DNA of 64,000 nt, taken from positions 186,001 to 250,000 of the forward strand of contig CALUNU010000002.1 in assembly GCA_944322095.1 (NCBI GenBank), read 5' to 3'. Made by a program: the position numbers and the translations under genes. This stretch comes from an uncultured Alloprevotella sp. (GTDB lineage Bacteria > Bacteroidota > Bacteroidia > Bacteroidales > Bacteroidaceae). Under the pieces are notes generated by a model. That model saw nothing but the letters and a program-made list of their open reading frames with translations. It ran no database searches and was not told the origin of the DNA. Positions within the stretch are counted from its first letter, which is position 1. Each line of letters starts with the position of its first letter. Positions 50,310-59,464 of this stretch are shown piece after piece.

Positions 50310-50975
50310 TCAGTGGTAGCCAGTGCCGTTGCAGGCACGACACTTGCCGTTGCCACCGCAATAGTTGCATGGGGTGACCCAACGGCTATTACCGTAGCTT
50401 GTTTCGTAATAGCGGCCTTGCCCGTTGCAGCGCGAACATGTGCCAGTGCCGTTGCAGTGGGCATGGTCGGAGGCGCTTAGCTTCATGCATTTGCGCCGCG
50501 TCGTTGTTGTCGTTGTTGACGACTGGTACGAGCCGCTTCCCGAAGAAGAGCTCACGGTGTTGCTGCTGGCATTGCCCTTCATACTTTCCAAGGCGGCACC
50601 TACGAGTGTGCGCCACTCAGCTTTAGTGTAGTCGCTGCCATCTGCTTTTTTGTTGTACTTTCGGAATTCTTGATATTCCAGTTCTTCTTTTGTCTCTACC
50701 TGCTGTATGGATGTGCGCATGATGGCGTTGTTAATTTGGTTCAGCTGTTGCTGCTGTGCCATGGTCTGGGCGATGGCATAGTTGGGGTCAAGTAGGTAGT
50801 TCAAGCTTCCGCCCCGTGGGCCGGGTGCGCTTATTGCAGGGCGTGTGCCGTAGAGTGTGTTGCCATAGCCGCTCAGACCGGCCAGAAAGCCTTGTCCGAA
50901 ACTTCCGCACGATAGCATTATTGTCGATATGGCGGCCACGACTGCCGCGAGGGCAAGCTTCTTCATCCGTTTCAT
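50310..50975 (-). CDS. lipoprotein with DnaJ-type zinc-finger repeats
   Basis: 221 aa; lipoprotein signal MKRMKKLALAAVVAAISTIMLSCG (lipobox MLSC, Cys 23). The middle is Gln/Asn-rich and helical (AQTMAQQQQLNQINNAIM), then a Ser/Thr stretch (about 135-160). The last 50 residues hold CxxCxGxG-type repeats: HCNGTGTCSRCNGQG and CNYCGGNGKCRACNGTG, as in the DnaJ Zn finger, though this is not a DnaJ (no J domain). Presumably binds zinc in the periplasm. 11 bp downstream of the gene at 51667, so same operon. Confidence 0.8.
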   Translation of the reverse strand: MKRMKKLALAAVVAAISTIMLSCGSFGQGFLAGLSGYGNTLYGTRPAISAPGPRGGSLNYLLDPNYAIAQTMAQQQQLNQINNAIMRTSIQQVETKEELEYQEFRKYNKKADGSDYTKAEWRTLVGAALESMKGNASSNTVSSSSGSGSYQSSTTTTTTRRKCMKLSASDHAHCNGTGTCSRCNGQGRYYETSYGNSRWVTPCNYCGGNGKCRACNGTGYH

Positions 50976-50986
50976 GGTATTCGTGT

Positions 50987-51667
50987 TTAAAAGTGAATGC
51001 TGGCACCTATACCTAAGGCGTGGGCAGATGAATGTCGGTCGGAAAACACGCTGATGCCCGGCGACAGACTGACTTTTCTGAAAGACAGCTCGCCGAGTGA
51101 CAGCGACGCAACGCTCATGGCCTCGGCCTCTTGTATGAACTTGTTTCCCTTGGCATGCAGAATGGCGCCGGGGGCAATCATGAGGAGCGTTCCTCCGGTG
51201 GCAAAGCCAACGACAGCTCCTGTCCCCCAGTCTTCAACGTCTACGCCAATAATAGTTCCCAGCATGCCGACACCGCAGATGATCATCCACGCTGTTCCGC
51301 CGCGTTTGAAGCGTTTGCCTTTCTTGAACATGTCTTCTTGCTTAATGAACTTCAGATTGTTTTGCGACAGCTGTGCCGAGAGTGTGGGTGTATTCGGCGT
51401 GGTTGCAGGGTTCGAGACCGCTGGCACGGTCGTCTGGCCGAAAACGTCTTTTTCTCCGTTCTCATATTTTATCATGAACACGTCGCTCTTGGCGATAGTA
51501 TAGGTCGGTCCGTTTTGATTGCTCCATTTGATGTAGTTGATTTGCGTTTCGTTGATGTTTAGCACTTTGGCCTGAATTTCTTCACCGTTGTTCTTGACGA
51601 TGATGTCCTGGGCATGTAAATTGAGTGCCGTGAGTAGAAGAAGTGTTATGGTTAGAATTGTTTTCAT
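50987..51667 (-). CDS. exported membrane-associated protein, unknown function
   Basis: 226 aa from ATG 51667; signal peptide MKTILTITLLLLTALNLHA. An N-terminal beta segment, DIIVKNNGEEIQAKVLNINETQINYIKWSNQNGPTYTIAKSDVFMIKYENGEK (about 20-72), is a pattern common in Bacteroidetes exported proteins; then a linker and a glycine-rich hydrophobic hairpin (AWMIICGVGMLGTIIG, GTGAVVGFATGGTLLMIAPGAIL). An upstream frame stays open to 52567 but is not credible coding. Precedes the zinc-finger lipoprotein. Confidence 0.8.
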   Translation of the reverse strand: MKTILTITLLLLTALNLHAQDIIVKNNGEEIQAKVLNINETQINYIKWSNQNGPTYTIAKSDVFMIKYENGEKDVFGQTTVPAVSNPATTPNTPTLSAQLSQNNLKFIKQEDMFKKGKRFKRGGTAWMIICGVGMLGTIIGVDVEDWGTGAVVGFATGGTLLMIAPGAILHAKGNKFIQEAEAMSVASLSLGELSFRKVSLSPGISVFSDRHSSAHALGIGASIHF

Positions 51668-52588
51668 TGTGGATGGTTTAAAGATGAGTGACGTGTGGCT
51701 ATGGGCTTGCCCGTTGTTTCTGTTCCCGATAAAAGAGGATTGGCTTGTCTGTTGACCGTTATTCAGGCTGTCATGGTATGCATGTAGCCATTGGGTAGGG
51801 CGGTTGGAAAGTTGGCGGCATGGCTGGTGGATTTGTTGGGCGTTTTCTTCGCAATCTTTTTGTATGCAGGCAGGTTGCAGGCCGTTGCTTTCATTCTTAG
51901 CGTGGGCTGCAAGGCTCACGTGCAACGTGGTCGACGGCAGGGCCGCCGTTCGGCTTGGTTGGAACGTTTTCATGTGCTTAATGCTTTGAGCTGTCTTCCA
52001 CTCCCCGGGAAGACATGTTGTCGTTTGAGTTGGTAAATACGAAAAAAGCGCGGGAGTCTGTACCGCCGCCCGTCCCGCGATCCGAGGCCTTCGCATTGCC
52101 CATCTTGCCGAAACGAGCAACGCAGAAGCCCACGCCGATATGTATTTATATAGCCATACATTCTCCACGTACGGAGCCATGGAGAATGTTGGGGCCTGCA
52201 TAAAACATACCCACAGGGCATCTACCGTTGCTTTGTCTTGAGCAAGATGAGAAGTTGCGAAGTTCCGAATCGCCAAGAACAAAGCGTTTAGTAAACGCCT
52301 TTCCATATGTATGCCCACACTCTTCCCGCCCGCAAGGGCATTCGGCGTGTAAGCGCTACAAAGATATGCGTTTTTTATCGGAATGCGGCCATGATTGAGC
52401 GTTTTTTTGTGAAGAACGTATAGAATGAGGTTGCCAGTTGTGTTTGTATGTTGGTAAAAGCAAATAGAGGTTTGGTGTGAAAATGCTCGTCGGCGGCATT
52501 CTCCCTTTACGATGCCTCCTTCCTCTGCGGCGGGGCTGTGTACTGAGCGCTGGGGCGTATTTTTCACGCGATTCTACATGACCGTTCG
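51668..52588. other. long intergenic region with lower GC
   Basis: About 900 bp without a supported gene. The minus frame of the 51667 gene is open to 52567 (about 300 codons) but lacks conserved features, a leader or a signal peptide. A 10 bp hairpin, ACATTCTCCA/TGGAGAATGT (52158-52189, 12 nt loop), is present. Base composition is closer to 50% GC than flanking genes, hinting at acquired or relic DNA. Confidence 0.45.
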
Positions 52589-52671
52589 GCTGCGGGCTGT
52601 GTCCATCCGGCTGCGGGCTGTGGCCGTCCGGGTGTGGGCTGTGGCCATCCGGGAGGGGCAATGGCCGTCCG
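52589..52671. repeat. four tandem 21 bp repeats
   Basis: Units at 52589, 52610, 52631 and 52652: GCTGCGGGCTGTGTCCATCCG and variants, the last 20 bp and most diverged. They abut the 337 bp element copy 2. Confidence 0.85.
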
Positions 52672-52694
52672 CGTATTGGCGCCGCTCCGCTGTT

Positions 52695-53031
52695 TTTTAA
52701 CACGGAGAATCGAATATTTTCGCGCGCCTGCGCCGTCGCTCGCAAATACGCGAAAATCAGAAGCACCTGACGCTCAGACACATCCGTGCGAAGCACCGCC
52801 GCAAAGAGGCCCAAAAACGACGATTTCGCCACTATATGGCACGTTTCGACCTCATTTTTCCTCCGAAAAGTGGCCTTGGATGCGATTTTCCATGGGGTGG
52901 ATCGGCGATTCCATGGGATGGAAATCGAAATCCATGGGATGGATCGCTCGGGAGGCCACATGGACGGGCGGAAATCTCGCTAAAAGGCGGACGTCGGTGG
53001 GCGTCCGCCTTAACGCTTTGCCATATAGCGC
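52695..53031 (-). repeat. 337 bp dispersed repeat element, copy 2
   Basis: Reverse-complement partner of 9231-9567, exactly equal length and colinear. Begins (minus strand) GCGCTATATGG; hairpin GGCGGAC/GTCCGCC then TTTT lies at about 53009-52981, 94-140 nt after the phosphatase stop, so it may be that gene's terminator. Three 21 bp iterons follow (starts 52943, 52922, 52901; TCCATCCCATGGA), then the conserved block to GTTAAAA. Confidence 0.8.
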
Positions 53032-53124
53032 ACAGGTTTTGCCTTATCAAAAAGCCACCGCCCGGCGGCGTGGCGGGGCGGTGGCTGATGGGGGTGGCTG
53101 ATGGGCGCGCCGTGGCGCCGGGGC

Positions 53125-54822
53125 TCAGCGCAGGGCGTCGGCGAGCGAGGCGGGCAGGTAGAACGTCTGCCGCTTGTCGACCCACACGGCGGGGGTGGCG
53201 ATGCGCATCTCGGTGCGTCCGCGGCGGCCGCAGCGCACCACCGACGAGAAGGCGTCGACCTCGAGGCGGGCGTCTTTCTTGCGCGGGTTGGTCACGACGA
53301 GCGTGGGGCCGGGGCGGCCGTCGGCGGCGGGCACCACCTTGCACTGCATGCCGGCAAACACCTCGGTGTGGGGGGCATAGAACTCGTCGCTCAGGGCCCG
53401 CAGCGAGTCGGGGCCGAAGCCGTAGAGCGAGGCCAGATAGACCGCCAGTTCGGTGTTGAGCAGCATGCCCGTGGGGCGGTCGCCCGCGGGGTGGTAGGCG
53501 GCCAGGAATACGTCCTCGCCCGTGTGGCCGTCGGTGGTGAAGCCCAGGCAGGTGCGGCGCGTGAGGATGCGGGCCACGAGGCCGTCGAGCGAGCTGCTGT
53601 AAAGGGCGCGGCTGCCGGCCTTGCGTTCGGCGGCGGGCAGGGGGCTCTGGCGGTAGCCGTCGCAGTGGTCGAGGGCGTCGAGCTCCTCGCCGGTGAGCTC
53701 GATGCCGGCATACTGGCGGAAGATGTCCTGTGCCGCGGAACGGGGTGCGGCGTTGAGCAGGCGGGCCATGCCTTCGGCCGAACGCTTCATGCGCGCGAGG
53801 GGGCCGAAGAGCTGGTGCTTGGTGAGGCGGTCGTAGCCTTTGCACGAGCGGCGGCCGATGCTCACGCCGCTGTTGCCGTGGTCGGCCGTGATGACGACGG
53901 CGGTGTGGCCGTCGCGGCGGGCAAAGTCGAGCGCGACGCCCACGGCGCGGTCGAAGGCGAGAAACTCCGAGTAGAGCCCGGCGGGGTCGTTGTCGTGGGC
54001 GGCCCAGTCGACCTTGCTGCCCTCGACCATGAGGAAGAAGCCGTCGGGGTCGGCCGCGAGCTTGCGGAGGGCCGTGGCGGTCATCTCGGCCAGCGAGGGC
54101 TGGCGGGCGGTGTCGCGGTCGAGGTCGTAGTCCATCGCCGTTTCGCCGAAGAGGGCCCACATGCGGCGGGCCGTGTCGGCACGCATGGCCGGCAGGTCGT
54201 CGCGCAGCACGCTCCACCCGTCGCGCCGCAGCCGGGCCTCGGCTTCGGGGCTGAGGAGCGACGTGCCGCCGCCGATGAGCACGTCGATGCCGCCCGAGGC
54301 CATCTGGGGCACAATCCAGTCGTAGCGGTTGCGGTTGTAGGAGTGGGCCGAGCAGTCGGCCGGCGTGGCATGGGGAAACTCGCAGGTGACCACCAGGCCC
54401 GTCGAGGCGCCGTGGCGCAGGCGGGCGGCTTCGAGCAGCGTCAGGGCGGGGCGGTAGGCGCGGGCCGTGTCGACGGGGAAGAGGTCGGCGCCGGGCCGTG
54501 AGGGCGGGCAGGTGGCCACGAAGCCCGTCTGCGAGGGTTGGCCCGTCATGTAGCACGAGGTGGTGGGGGCCGAGTCGCCGATGGGGGCGTCGGAGCTGCT
54601 CGTGCGCACGGTGCCGCACAGGTAGGGGTCGACGTTGAGCTTGGGCCGCGTGGAGTCGGCATACCATTGCATCCAGCGTGCCAGCGAGAGGGTGGAGAGC
54701 GAGGTGCCGTCGCTCACCATGAGGATGACGTTTTTCACTTCGCGCCCGGGCGGGATGCTTCCGGCCGCGGGCAGGGCGGGCAGCGCGAGGGCTGCCGCGA
54801 GCAGGAGGGTGCTTCGTTTCAT
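53125..54822 (-). CDS. alkaline phosphatase family protein
   Basis: 565 aa from ATG 54822; signal peptide MKRSTLLLAAALALPALPAAG. Motifs: NVILMVSDGTSLSTLSL (metal Asp), the nucleophile region SDAPIGDSAPTTSCYMTG (Ser in GDSAP), LMVEGSKVDWAAHDND, VVITADHGNSG and CLGFTTDGHTGEDV (metal His/Asp). Exported phosphomonoesterase releasing phosphate from organic esters. Transcribed away from a GCCGGGA hairpin terminator at 54869. The 337 bp repeat lies just downstream. Confidence 0.92.
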   Translation of the reverse strand: MKRSTLLLAAALALPALPAAGSIPPGREVKNVILMVSDGTSLSTLSLARWMQWYADSTRPKLNVDPYLCGTVRTSSSDAPIGDSAPTTSCYMTGQPSQTGFVATCPPSRPGADLFPVDTARAYRPALTLLEAARLRHGASTGLVVTCEFPHATPADCSAHSYNRNRYDWIVPQMASGGIDVLIGGGTSLLSPEAEARLRRDGWSVLRDDLPAMRADTARRMWALFGETAMDYDLDRDTARQPSLAEMTATALRKLAADPDGFFLMVEGSKVDWAAHDNDPAGLYSEFLAFDRAVGVALDFARRDGHTAVVITADHGNSGVSIGRRSCKGYDRLTKHQLFGPLARMKRSAEGMARLLNAAPRSAAQDIFRQYAGIELTGEELDALDHCDGYRQSPLPAAERKAGSRALYSSSLDGLVARILTRRTCLGFTTDGHTGEDVFLAAYHPAGDRPTGMLLNTELAVYLASLYGFGPDSLRALSDEFYAPHTEVFAGMQCKVVPAADGRPGPTLVVTNPRKKDARLEVDAFSSVVRCGRRGRTEMRIATPAVWVDKRQTFYLPASLADALR

Positions 54823-54868
54823 GCTGTGGGGGTGTCTGTTGGGTTGTTGTGTGCGCGAAATTACGCAA

Positions 54869-54892
54869 AAAAGCCGGGAGGTCCCGGCTTTT
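54869..54892. terminator. terminator after the SPFH gene
   Basis: AAAAGCCGGGA/TCCCGGCTTTT with 2 nt loop; symmetric, functional in both directions. Lies between the SPFH stop (54985) and the phosphatase start (54822). Confidence 0.8.
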
Positions 54893-54984
54893 CCAAGGGC
54901 AATCGGCGCTGGTCCGAGGCTTGTGAAAGAGAGGTTGCGGCGGTGTGAAAAAACTGTGAACAAACGGGCCTCCGCCGTGTGGTG

Positions 54985-55935
54985 TCAGGCTTCGGCCGAG
55001 CCGGCCTGCACCACGGGGTGGGCGGCTTCGTCGGCGCAGAGCACGACGAGCAGGTTGCCCACCATGGCGGCCTTGCGCTCTGCGGAGAGGCTGGCGATGC
55101 CTTCGGCCTCGATCTTGTCGAGGGCCGTCCTGACCATCGACACGGCGCCTTCGACGATTTTCTCGCGGGCGGCCACGACGGCCGACGCCTGCTGGCGGCG
55201 CAGCATGACGGCGGCTATTTCGGGGGCGTAGGCCAGGTAGTTGAGCCGTGCCTCGACCACCTCGATGCCCGCCATGTCGAGGCGTTCGCCCAGCGTGCGC
55301 ACGAGCAGGTCGTTTATCTCCTGCCCGCCGTCGCGCAGCGTGGCGCCGCTCCCGCTCTCGCTGCTCTCGTCGTAGGCATAGCGGCCGGCCACCTCGCGCA
55401 GGGCGGCGTCGCTCTGTATCTTGATGAACGATTCGAAGGCCTTCATGCGGCCGGCCACGTTGCTGCCCACGTTCTGCGACTTCTGCTGGGCGTCGGCGGC
55501 GATGGTTTCGGCGTCGATGTCGAACATGGCACGGTAGGTGTCGGCCAGGCGCCACACGAGCATGAGGCCGATGAGCACGGGGTTGCCCGCCCTGTCGTTC
55601 ACCTTGATGGGGGCAGCGTCGAGATTGCGCGCGCGGAGCGAGAGCTTCTTGCCGGTATAGAAGGGGTTGACCCAGAAGTAGCCCGTGCGGGTGAACGTGC
55701 CGCGGTATTGGCCGAAGAAGAGCATGACGCGCGCTTCGCCCGGTTCGAGGGTCATGAAGCCGCAGAGCATGATAATCCAGCCAACGCCGATGACGGATGC
55801 CAGCGAGATGCCCCACGCCGTGGGGAGCAGCAGGCCTGCGCAGACGCCTGCGGCGGGGATGGGGACGAGCACGGTGAAAAGCATGAGGAAGCCGTTCAGA
55901 ACACGGCCGTCGAAGGGTTTTTCTTTTTTTTCCAT
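54985..55935 (-). CDS. SPFH/band-7 domain membrane protein
   Basis: 316 aa. Two N-terminal hydrophobic segments (about 12-35, 42-62), then a band-7 domain (about 65-250): GFMTLEPGEARVMLFFGQYRGTFTRTGYFWVNPF, ARNLDAAPIKVNDRAGNPVLIGLMLVWRL. A long coiled-coil-prone Ala/Glu-rich region follows (LRRQQASAVVAAREKIVEGAVSMV). Bacterial prohibitin/flotillin relatives organise membrane microdomains or protease complexes. 51 bp downstream of the exonuclease-type gene. Confidence 0.88.
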   Translation of the reverse strand: MEKKEKPFDGRVLNGFLMLFTVLVPIPAAGVCAGLLLPTAWGISLASVIGVGWIIMLCGFMTLEPGEARVMLFFGQYRGTFTRTGYFWVNPFYTGKKLSLRARNLDAAPIKVNDRAGNPVLIGLMLVWRLADTYRAMFDIDAETIAADAQQKSQNVGSNVAGRMKAFESFIKIQSDAALREVAGRYAYDESSESGSGATLRDGGQEINDLLVRTLGERLDMAGIEVVEARLNYLAYAPEIAAVMLRRQQASAVVAAREKIVEGAVSMVRTALDKIEAEGIASLSAERKAAMVGNLLVVLCADEAAHPVVQAGSAEA

Positions 55936-55986
55936 AGCGTTGTGTTTGTTGGTGGATGAAATGGGGTGGGGCGCCGCTGCCGGGCC

Positions 55987-57051
55987 TCAGCGCAGCTCGA
56001 AGACGGCGATGAGGGCGCGGTGGTCGGACGGCCAGGTGCCCAGGGGCGGGACGACGGGCTCGTCGGTGGGGTGGGGCACGCGGCGCGAGCGCTCGATGGT
56101 GCCGGCGGGGCCGAAGAGGACGCACGAGAGGGGGCGCAGCCCCCGGCCGCCGCAGAAGATGTAGTCGATGCGCTCGCGCTCGTCGGCCTTCGGCGTCCAC
56201 GTGAGGCGGCTGACGGGCACGAGCGGGTTGTCGGCGGGGAAGGTGATGCCCGGCGCCGTGACGGGGTCGGGACGGAGGGCGCGGTAGACGTCGGTGAAGC
56301 CGGCACGTTCCAGGGCCTGCGTGAGCGGCCAGGCGATGACCAGCCCGTGGTGGTCGTAGAGCCCGGCCGTGGCGGCCGTCCAGTCGCGGTGCGAGGGTTC
56401 GTTGAAGTCGCCGCCCAAGAGGACGGCACAGCCCTCTGCCACGTCGTGGCGGGCGTGGCGTATGAAGGCTTGTCCGGCCTCGTCGCGCCGCGAGCGGGCG
56501 TTGCGCTCGAGCACCTCGGCGGCCGTTGGCGGTACGGGCGTTTCCTGCCACGTGGATCCGTCGTAGCCCCGCACGTTATAGTAGGCGCAGTCGAGATAGT
56601 CGAGGTGGGCCGTATAGACGGCCACGCGCCGTCCCTCTACGCGGCAGCCCAGGCGGTAGATGCTGCCGTGGTCGTCGCGGCAGGGCCAGACGGTGAGCGA
56701 GTCGTCCACGGGGTAGCGGCTCAGGATGCCCGAGTCGTACGACGGGAAGCCGTAGTAGCGCTCGCCGCGGATGGCCAGGTCGGCACAGAGCCGGCCGATG
56801 AAGTCGGTGCCGCGGTAGTTGCGCACCTCGCTCAGCGTGATGAAGTCGGGGCGCAGGCGCACAATTTCGTTCACGATGGCGGCATATCCGCCGTCGACCT
56901 GCGTGCCTTCCTGCCAGACGTTCCATTGCAGGACGGTGATGCGGCGCGGGGCCGTGTCGGCAGGGGCGGGGGCCGCCGCGCGGGCGGGCCCGTCGGCCGT
57001 CCACGCGAGGGCGGCGGCCAGGGAGAGGAGCAGACGCAAGATGTGCTTCAT
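55987..57051 (-). CDS. exported endonuclease/exonuclease/phosphatase family protein
   Basis: 354 aa from ATG 57051; signal peptide to about residue 25. EEP fold motifs: ITVLQWNVWQEG (Asn), ITLSEVRNYRG (metal Glu), VYTAHLDYLD, VLLGGDFNEPSHRDW (GDFN) and the final WPSDHRALIAVF (SDH). Phosphoesterase acting on nucleic acid, lipid or sugar phosphates outside the cytosol; substrate unknown. First gene of a pair with SPFH. Confidence 0.9.
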   Translation of the reverse strand: MKHILRLLLSLAAALAWTADGPARAAAPAPADTAPRRITVLQWNVWQEGTQVDGGYAAIVNEIVRLRPDFITLSEVRNYRGTDFIGRLCADLAIRGERYYGFPSYDSGILSRYPVDDSLTVWPCRDDHGSIYRLGCRVEGRRVAVYTAHLDYLDCAYYNVRGYDGSTWQETPVPPTAAEVLERNARSRRDEAGQAFIRHARHDVAEGCAVLLGGDFNEPSHRDWTAATAGLYDHHGLVIAWPLTQALERAGFTDVYRALRPDPVTAPGITFPADNPLVPVSRLTWTPKADERERIDYIFCGGRGLRPLSCVLFGPAGTIERSRRVPHPTDEPVVPPLGTWPSDHRALIAVFELR

Positions 57052-57089
57052 GGGGAGAGTTTTTCGGATGGGTGGTTCAACATGAAAAA

Positions 57090-57124
57090 GCACCGCCCGG
57101 CCCGCAGGGGGCGGGAGGCGGTGC
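57090..57124 (-). terminator. possible terminator of the receptor gene
   Basis: GCACCGCC ... GGCGGTGC with GC-rich 19 nt loop; minus strand followed by CTTTTTC. Lies between the receptor stop (57278) and the exonuclease start (57051). Confidence 0.5.
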
Positions 57125-57277
57125 AATATTACGAAGAAAAACCGACAGGGAGCGGGCGTCTTGCCGTTTTTTGCGGCGGCGCGGCGGCCGGCGGGCTGCC
57201 CCAGCCGGTCGTGCTGGTTCCGGCGGAGTGGGTCCGGCGCTTGCCTTTGGACGAGGCGGTTTAAGAAGGGGCATGGA

Positions 57278-59191
57278 TTAGAAGTGGAGGCGCACGCCGC
57301 CCGTAAAGGTGGCGCGGGGCATGGGGTAGCCCGCGATGACCTCGTAGCGCTGTGCGAGGAGGTTTTCGCCCTTGGCGTAGAGCGTGGCCCAGCGGGCGGC
57401 GCGGAAGGAGGCCTGCGCGTCCCAGAGCACATACTGCTCGGTCTTGGGGGCGTCCAGTTCGGTGTAGAGCCCCTTGACATATTGCACGCCCGTCGAGGCC
57501 AGCCAGCGGCCGCGGGCAAAGCGCAGACCGGCATAGAGCTTGTGCTCGGGGGCGGCCAGCACGGGGTGCTCCATGTGGAGCCAGCTGTAATTGGTCAGGG
57601 CGCTCCATGCCGCGTTGAAGCGGTAGGCGAGGCTGAGCTCGGCGCCCCAGTTTTCGATTTTTCCGCTGTTCTGGTTGAGCATGCCGCTGCCGTTCGGGTT
57701 GCGCTCCCGCGTGATGACGTTCTTTCCGTCGATATAGAACAGGCTGGCTCCGTAGCTCAGGCGTCCGCCGGCAAGGCGCTGTGCGTAGGAAAGCTCGTAG
57801 CTCCACAGGCTTTCGGGCCTGAGGTCGGGGTTTTGCGGCGGAAACATGTACATCTCGCGTATCGTGGGGTTGCGGAAGCCGCGGGCGGCCATGGCCTTCA
57901 AGTCGGCCTCGTGCGGCAGGTGCAGGGCCAGGCCTGCCTGCGGCACGATCTCGGTGCCGGTCTGCGTCTGGTGGTCGACGCGCACGCCGGCGTCCACCGT
58001 GAGCAGGCGGCCGATGTCCTGGCGGAAGTCGACGTAGCCCGCATATTCGTCCAAGGCCTTGTCGGCTAGCGTCTTGCGGTGGCCGTCGGCGACGTAGCGG
58101 TTCCAGGCCTCGCCGCCGAAGTGGAAATAGTCGAACCCGAGGGTCAGGCGGTTGCCCCGGAAGAGGCTGGCGCTCTGATACCACGAGAGGCCCATCATTT
58201 GGTCTTTCGAGCGGAAGCGGTAGTCGAGCGGCTCGCTGCCCGGGGCGTAGCCGTCGTTGATGTGGTGGTTGCCCCAGTTGTAGAAGAAGCTGAGCGAGCC
58301 CGAGGTTCGTTCATATTCGTTTTCGAGGGCAGCCGAGGCCATGCCGCGCGTGACGCGCTGGTCGTTGTCGATGTAGGGTTCGTCGGTGGCGCCGGGGTTG
58401 GAGGCGTTGAAGTGGGTGACGTTGACGTCGGCCCAAAGGCGCCATTGCCTGGACAGGTCGTAGGAGAGGCGGGCATAGCCGCCATACTGCTCGAAGCCCA
58501 TGCCGTCGCGGTGGCCGTCGGTGCGGCCGTACGAGCCGGTGACGACGCTGCTCAGGCGGCCGCGGCGCACGCGGTTGGTGGCCTCGGCCTGGAACGTGCC
58601 GTAGGAGCCGCCGCCGAGGTCGACGTCGGTGCTCACGCCGTCGTGCCGCATGCGGCGGGTGACGAGGTTGACCACGCCGCCCATGGCTCCCGTACCGTAA
58701 AGCACCGAAGCCGGGCCGCGCAACACCTCGACGCGCTCCACCATCATCGTCTGGTAGGCGTCGGAGATGGGGTGACCCATGAGGCCCATGTACTGCGGAT
58801 GGCCGTCGATGAGCACGAGCACACCCGTCGTGGGCAGTCCGTCCTGTGCTGGCCCGCCGATGCCGCGCACAGACATCTGCCCGGCGCTGCCGCCCGAGAC
58901 GCCGTAGCCAATCAGGCCGCGCTGGGTCGAGAAGAAGCCTGGCACCAGCGCATTGAGCACGGGCAGTACGGACGTTTCGTGGCTCTCTTCGAGCTGACGC
59001 CGCCCCACGGTGGTGACGGTCATGGGCAGGTGGCGCACGTCGGTGGCGTTGCGTGTGCCGGTGACGACGGCTTCGTCCAGCGGGCGGCCGGGCAACGAGT
59101 CGGTGCCGGCTTGCTGTGCCCGCGAGCCGGCGGGTAAGGCGCTTAGCGCGGCGGCAAAAAGGCCGCAGGTCAGCAGTTGGTGGTGATGCAT
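57278..59191 (-). CDS. TonB-dependent receptor
   Basis: 637 aa from ATG 59191 (MHHHQLLTCGLFAAALSALPAGSRA); the ORF extending 40 codons upstream runs through CAATTG repeats and is rejected. Plug domain (about 40-155): LDEAVVTGTRNATDVRHLPMTVTTVGR, QMSVRGIGG, VEVLRGPASVLYGTGAMGGVVNLVT. A 22-strand barrel follows, ending FTGGVRLHF. BtuB/siderophore-type receptor for a small ligand such as a corrinoid or metal chelate; the ligand is not inferable. Uses TonB energy; see 6326. Confidence 0.93.
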   Translation of the reverse strand: MHHHQLLTCGLFAAALSALPAGSRAQQAGTDSLPGRPLDEAVVTGTRNATDVRHLPMTVTTVGRRQLEESHETSVLPVLNALVPGFFSTQRGLIGYGVSGGSAGQMSVRGIGGPAQDGLPTTGVLVLIDGHPQYMGLMGHPISDAYQTMMVERVEVLRGPASVLYGTGAMGGVVNLVTRRMRHDGVSTDVDLGGGSYGTFQAEATNRVRRGRLSSVVTGSYGRTDGHRDGMGFEQYGGYARLSYDLSRQWRLWADVNVTHFNASNPGATDEPYIDNDQRVTRGMASAALENEYERTSGSLSFFYNWGNHHINDGYAPGSEPLDYRFRSKDQMMGLSWYQSASLFRGNRLTLGFDYFHFGGEAWNRYVADGHRKTLADKALDEYAGYVDFRQDIGRLLTVDAGVRVDHQTQTGTEIVPQAGLALHLPHEADLKAMAARGFRNPTIREMYMFPPQNPDLRPESLWSYELSYAQRLAGGRLSYGASLFYIDGKNVITRERNPNGSGMLNQNSGKIENWGAELSLAYRFNAAWSALTNYSWLHMEHPVLAAPEHKLYAGLRFARGRWLASTGVQYVKGLYTELDAPKTEQYVLWDAQASFRAARWATLYAKGENLLAQRYEVIAGYPMPRATFTGGVRLHF

Positions 59192-59259
59192 GATGGTTAG
59201 CAGTTGTTTCAAAGCTGTAAAACGTGAGGAGGAGGGCAGCGCTTGTGCCTGCTCCGCCC

Positions 59260-59293
59260 CAATTGTCAATTGTCTGTTGTCAATTTTCAATTG
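59260..59293. repeat. CAATTG-type short repeats in the receptor leader
   Basis: CAATTGTCAATTG, TTGTCAATTTTCAATTG between the -7 box at 59294 and the ATG at 59191. Same word family as in the cmk-ispH region at 4244. Confidence 0.65.
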
Positions 59294-59301
59294 CAAAAGT
59301 A
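59294..59301 (-). promoter_or_regulatory. -7 element TACTTTTG for the receptor
   Basis: TACTTTTG directly upstream of the CAATTG repeats; no -33 at the usual distance. Leader of about 95 nt, long enough for regulation. Confidence 0.45.
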
Positions 59302-59394
59302 GCCGTTTCACGAACGGGCCGGGTAACAGATTTTACGGAAAATGCTACCTGTTTTCCATTTCTGCCCTCCACCCTTGGGCCGAGGGCATAAAAA

Positions 59395-59444
59395 AAGCTC
59401 TCCCCGTGGCGCGGCGGCTGTGGCCGGGCCGGGGGAGAGCTTTG
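59395..59444 (-). terminator. terminator of sufB
   Basis: AAAGCTCTCCCC ... GGGGAGAGCTTT, 12 bp stem with an additional GC-rich inner stem; minus strand followed by TTTTTTTATG. Ends the operon right after sufB. Confidence 0.85.
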
Positions 59445-59464
59445 GGGGCGGAAGGCGCTGGGGC

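Noticed and set aside
51668..52567. 526-residue protein including the gene at 51667
   Set aside because: A clean signal peptide begins at 51667; the upstream part has no protein-like character and different base composition.
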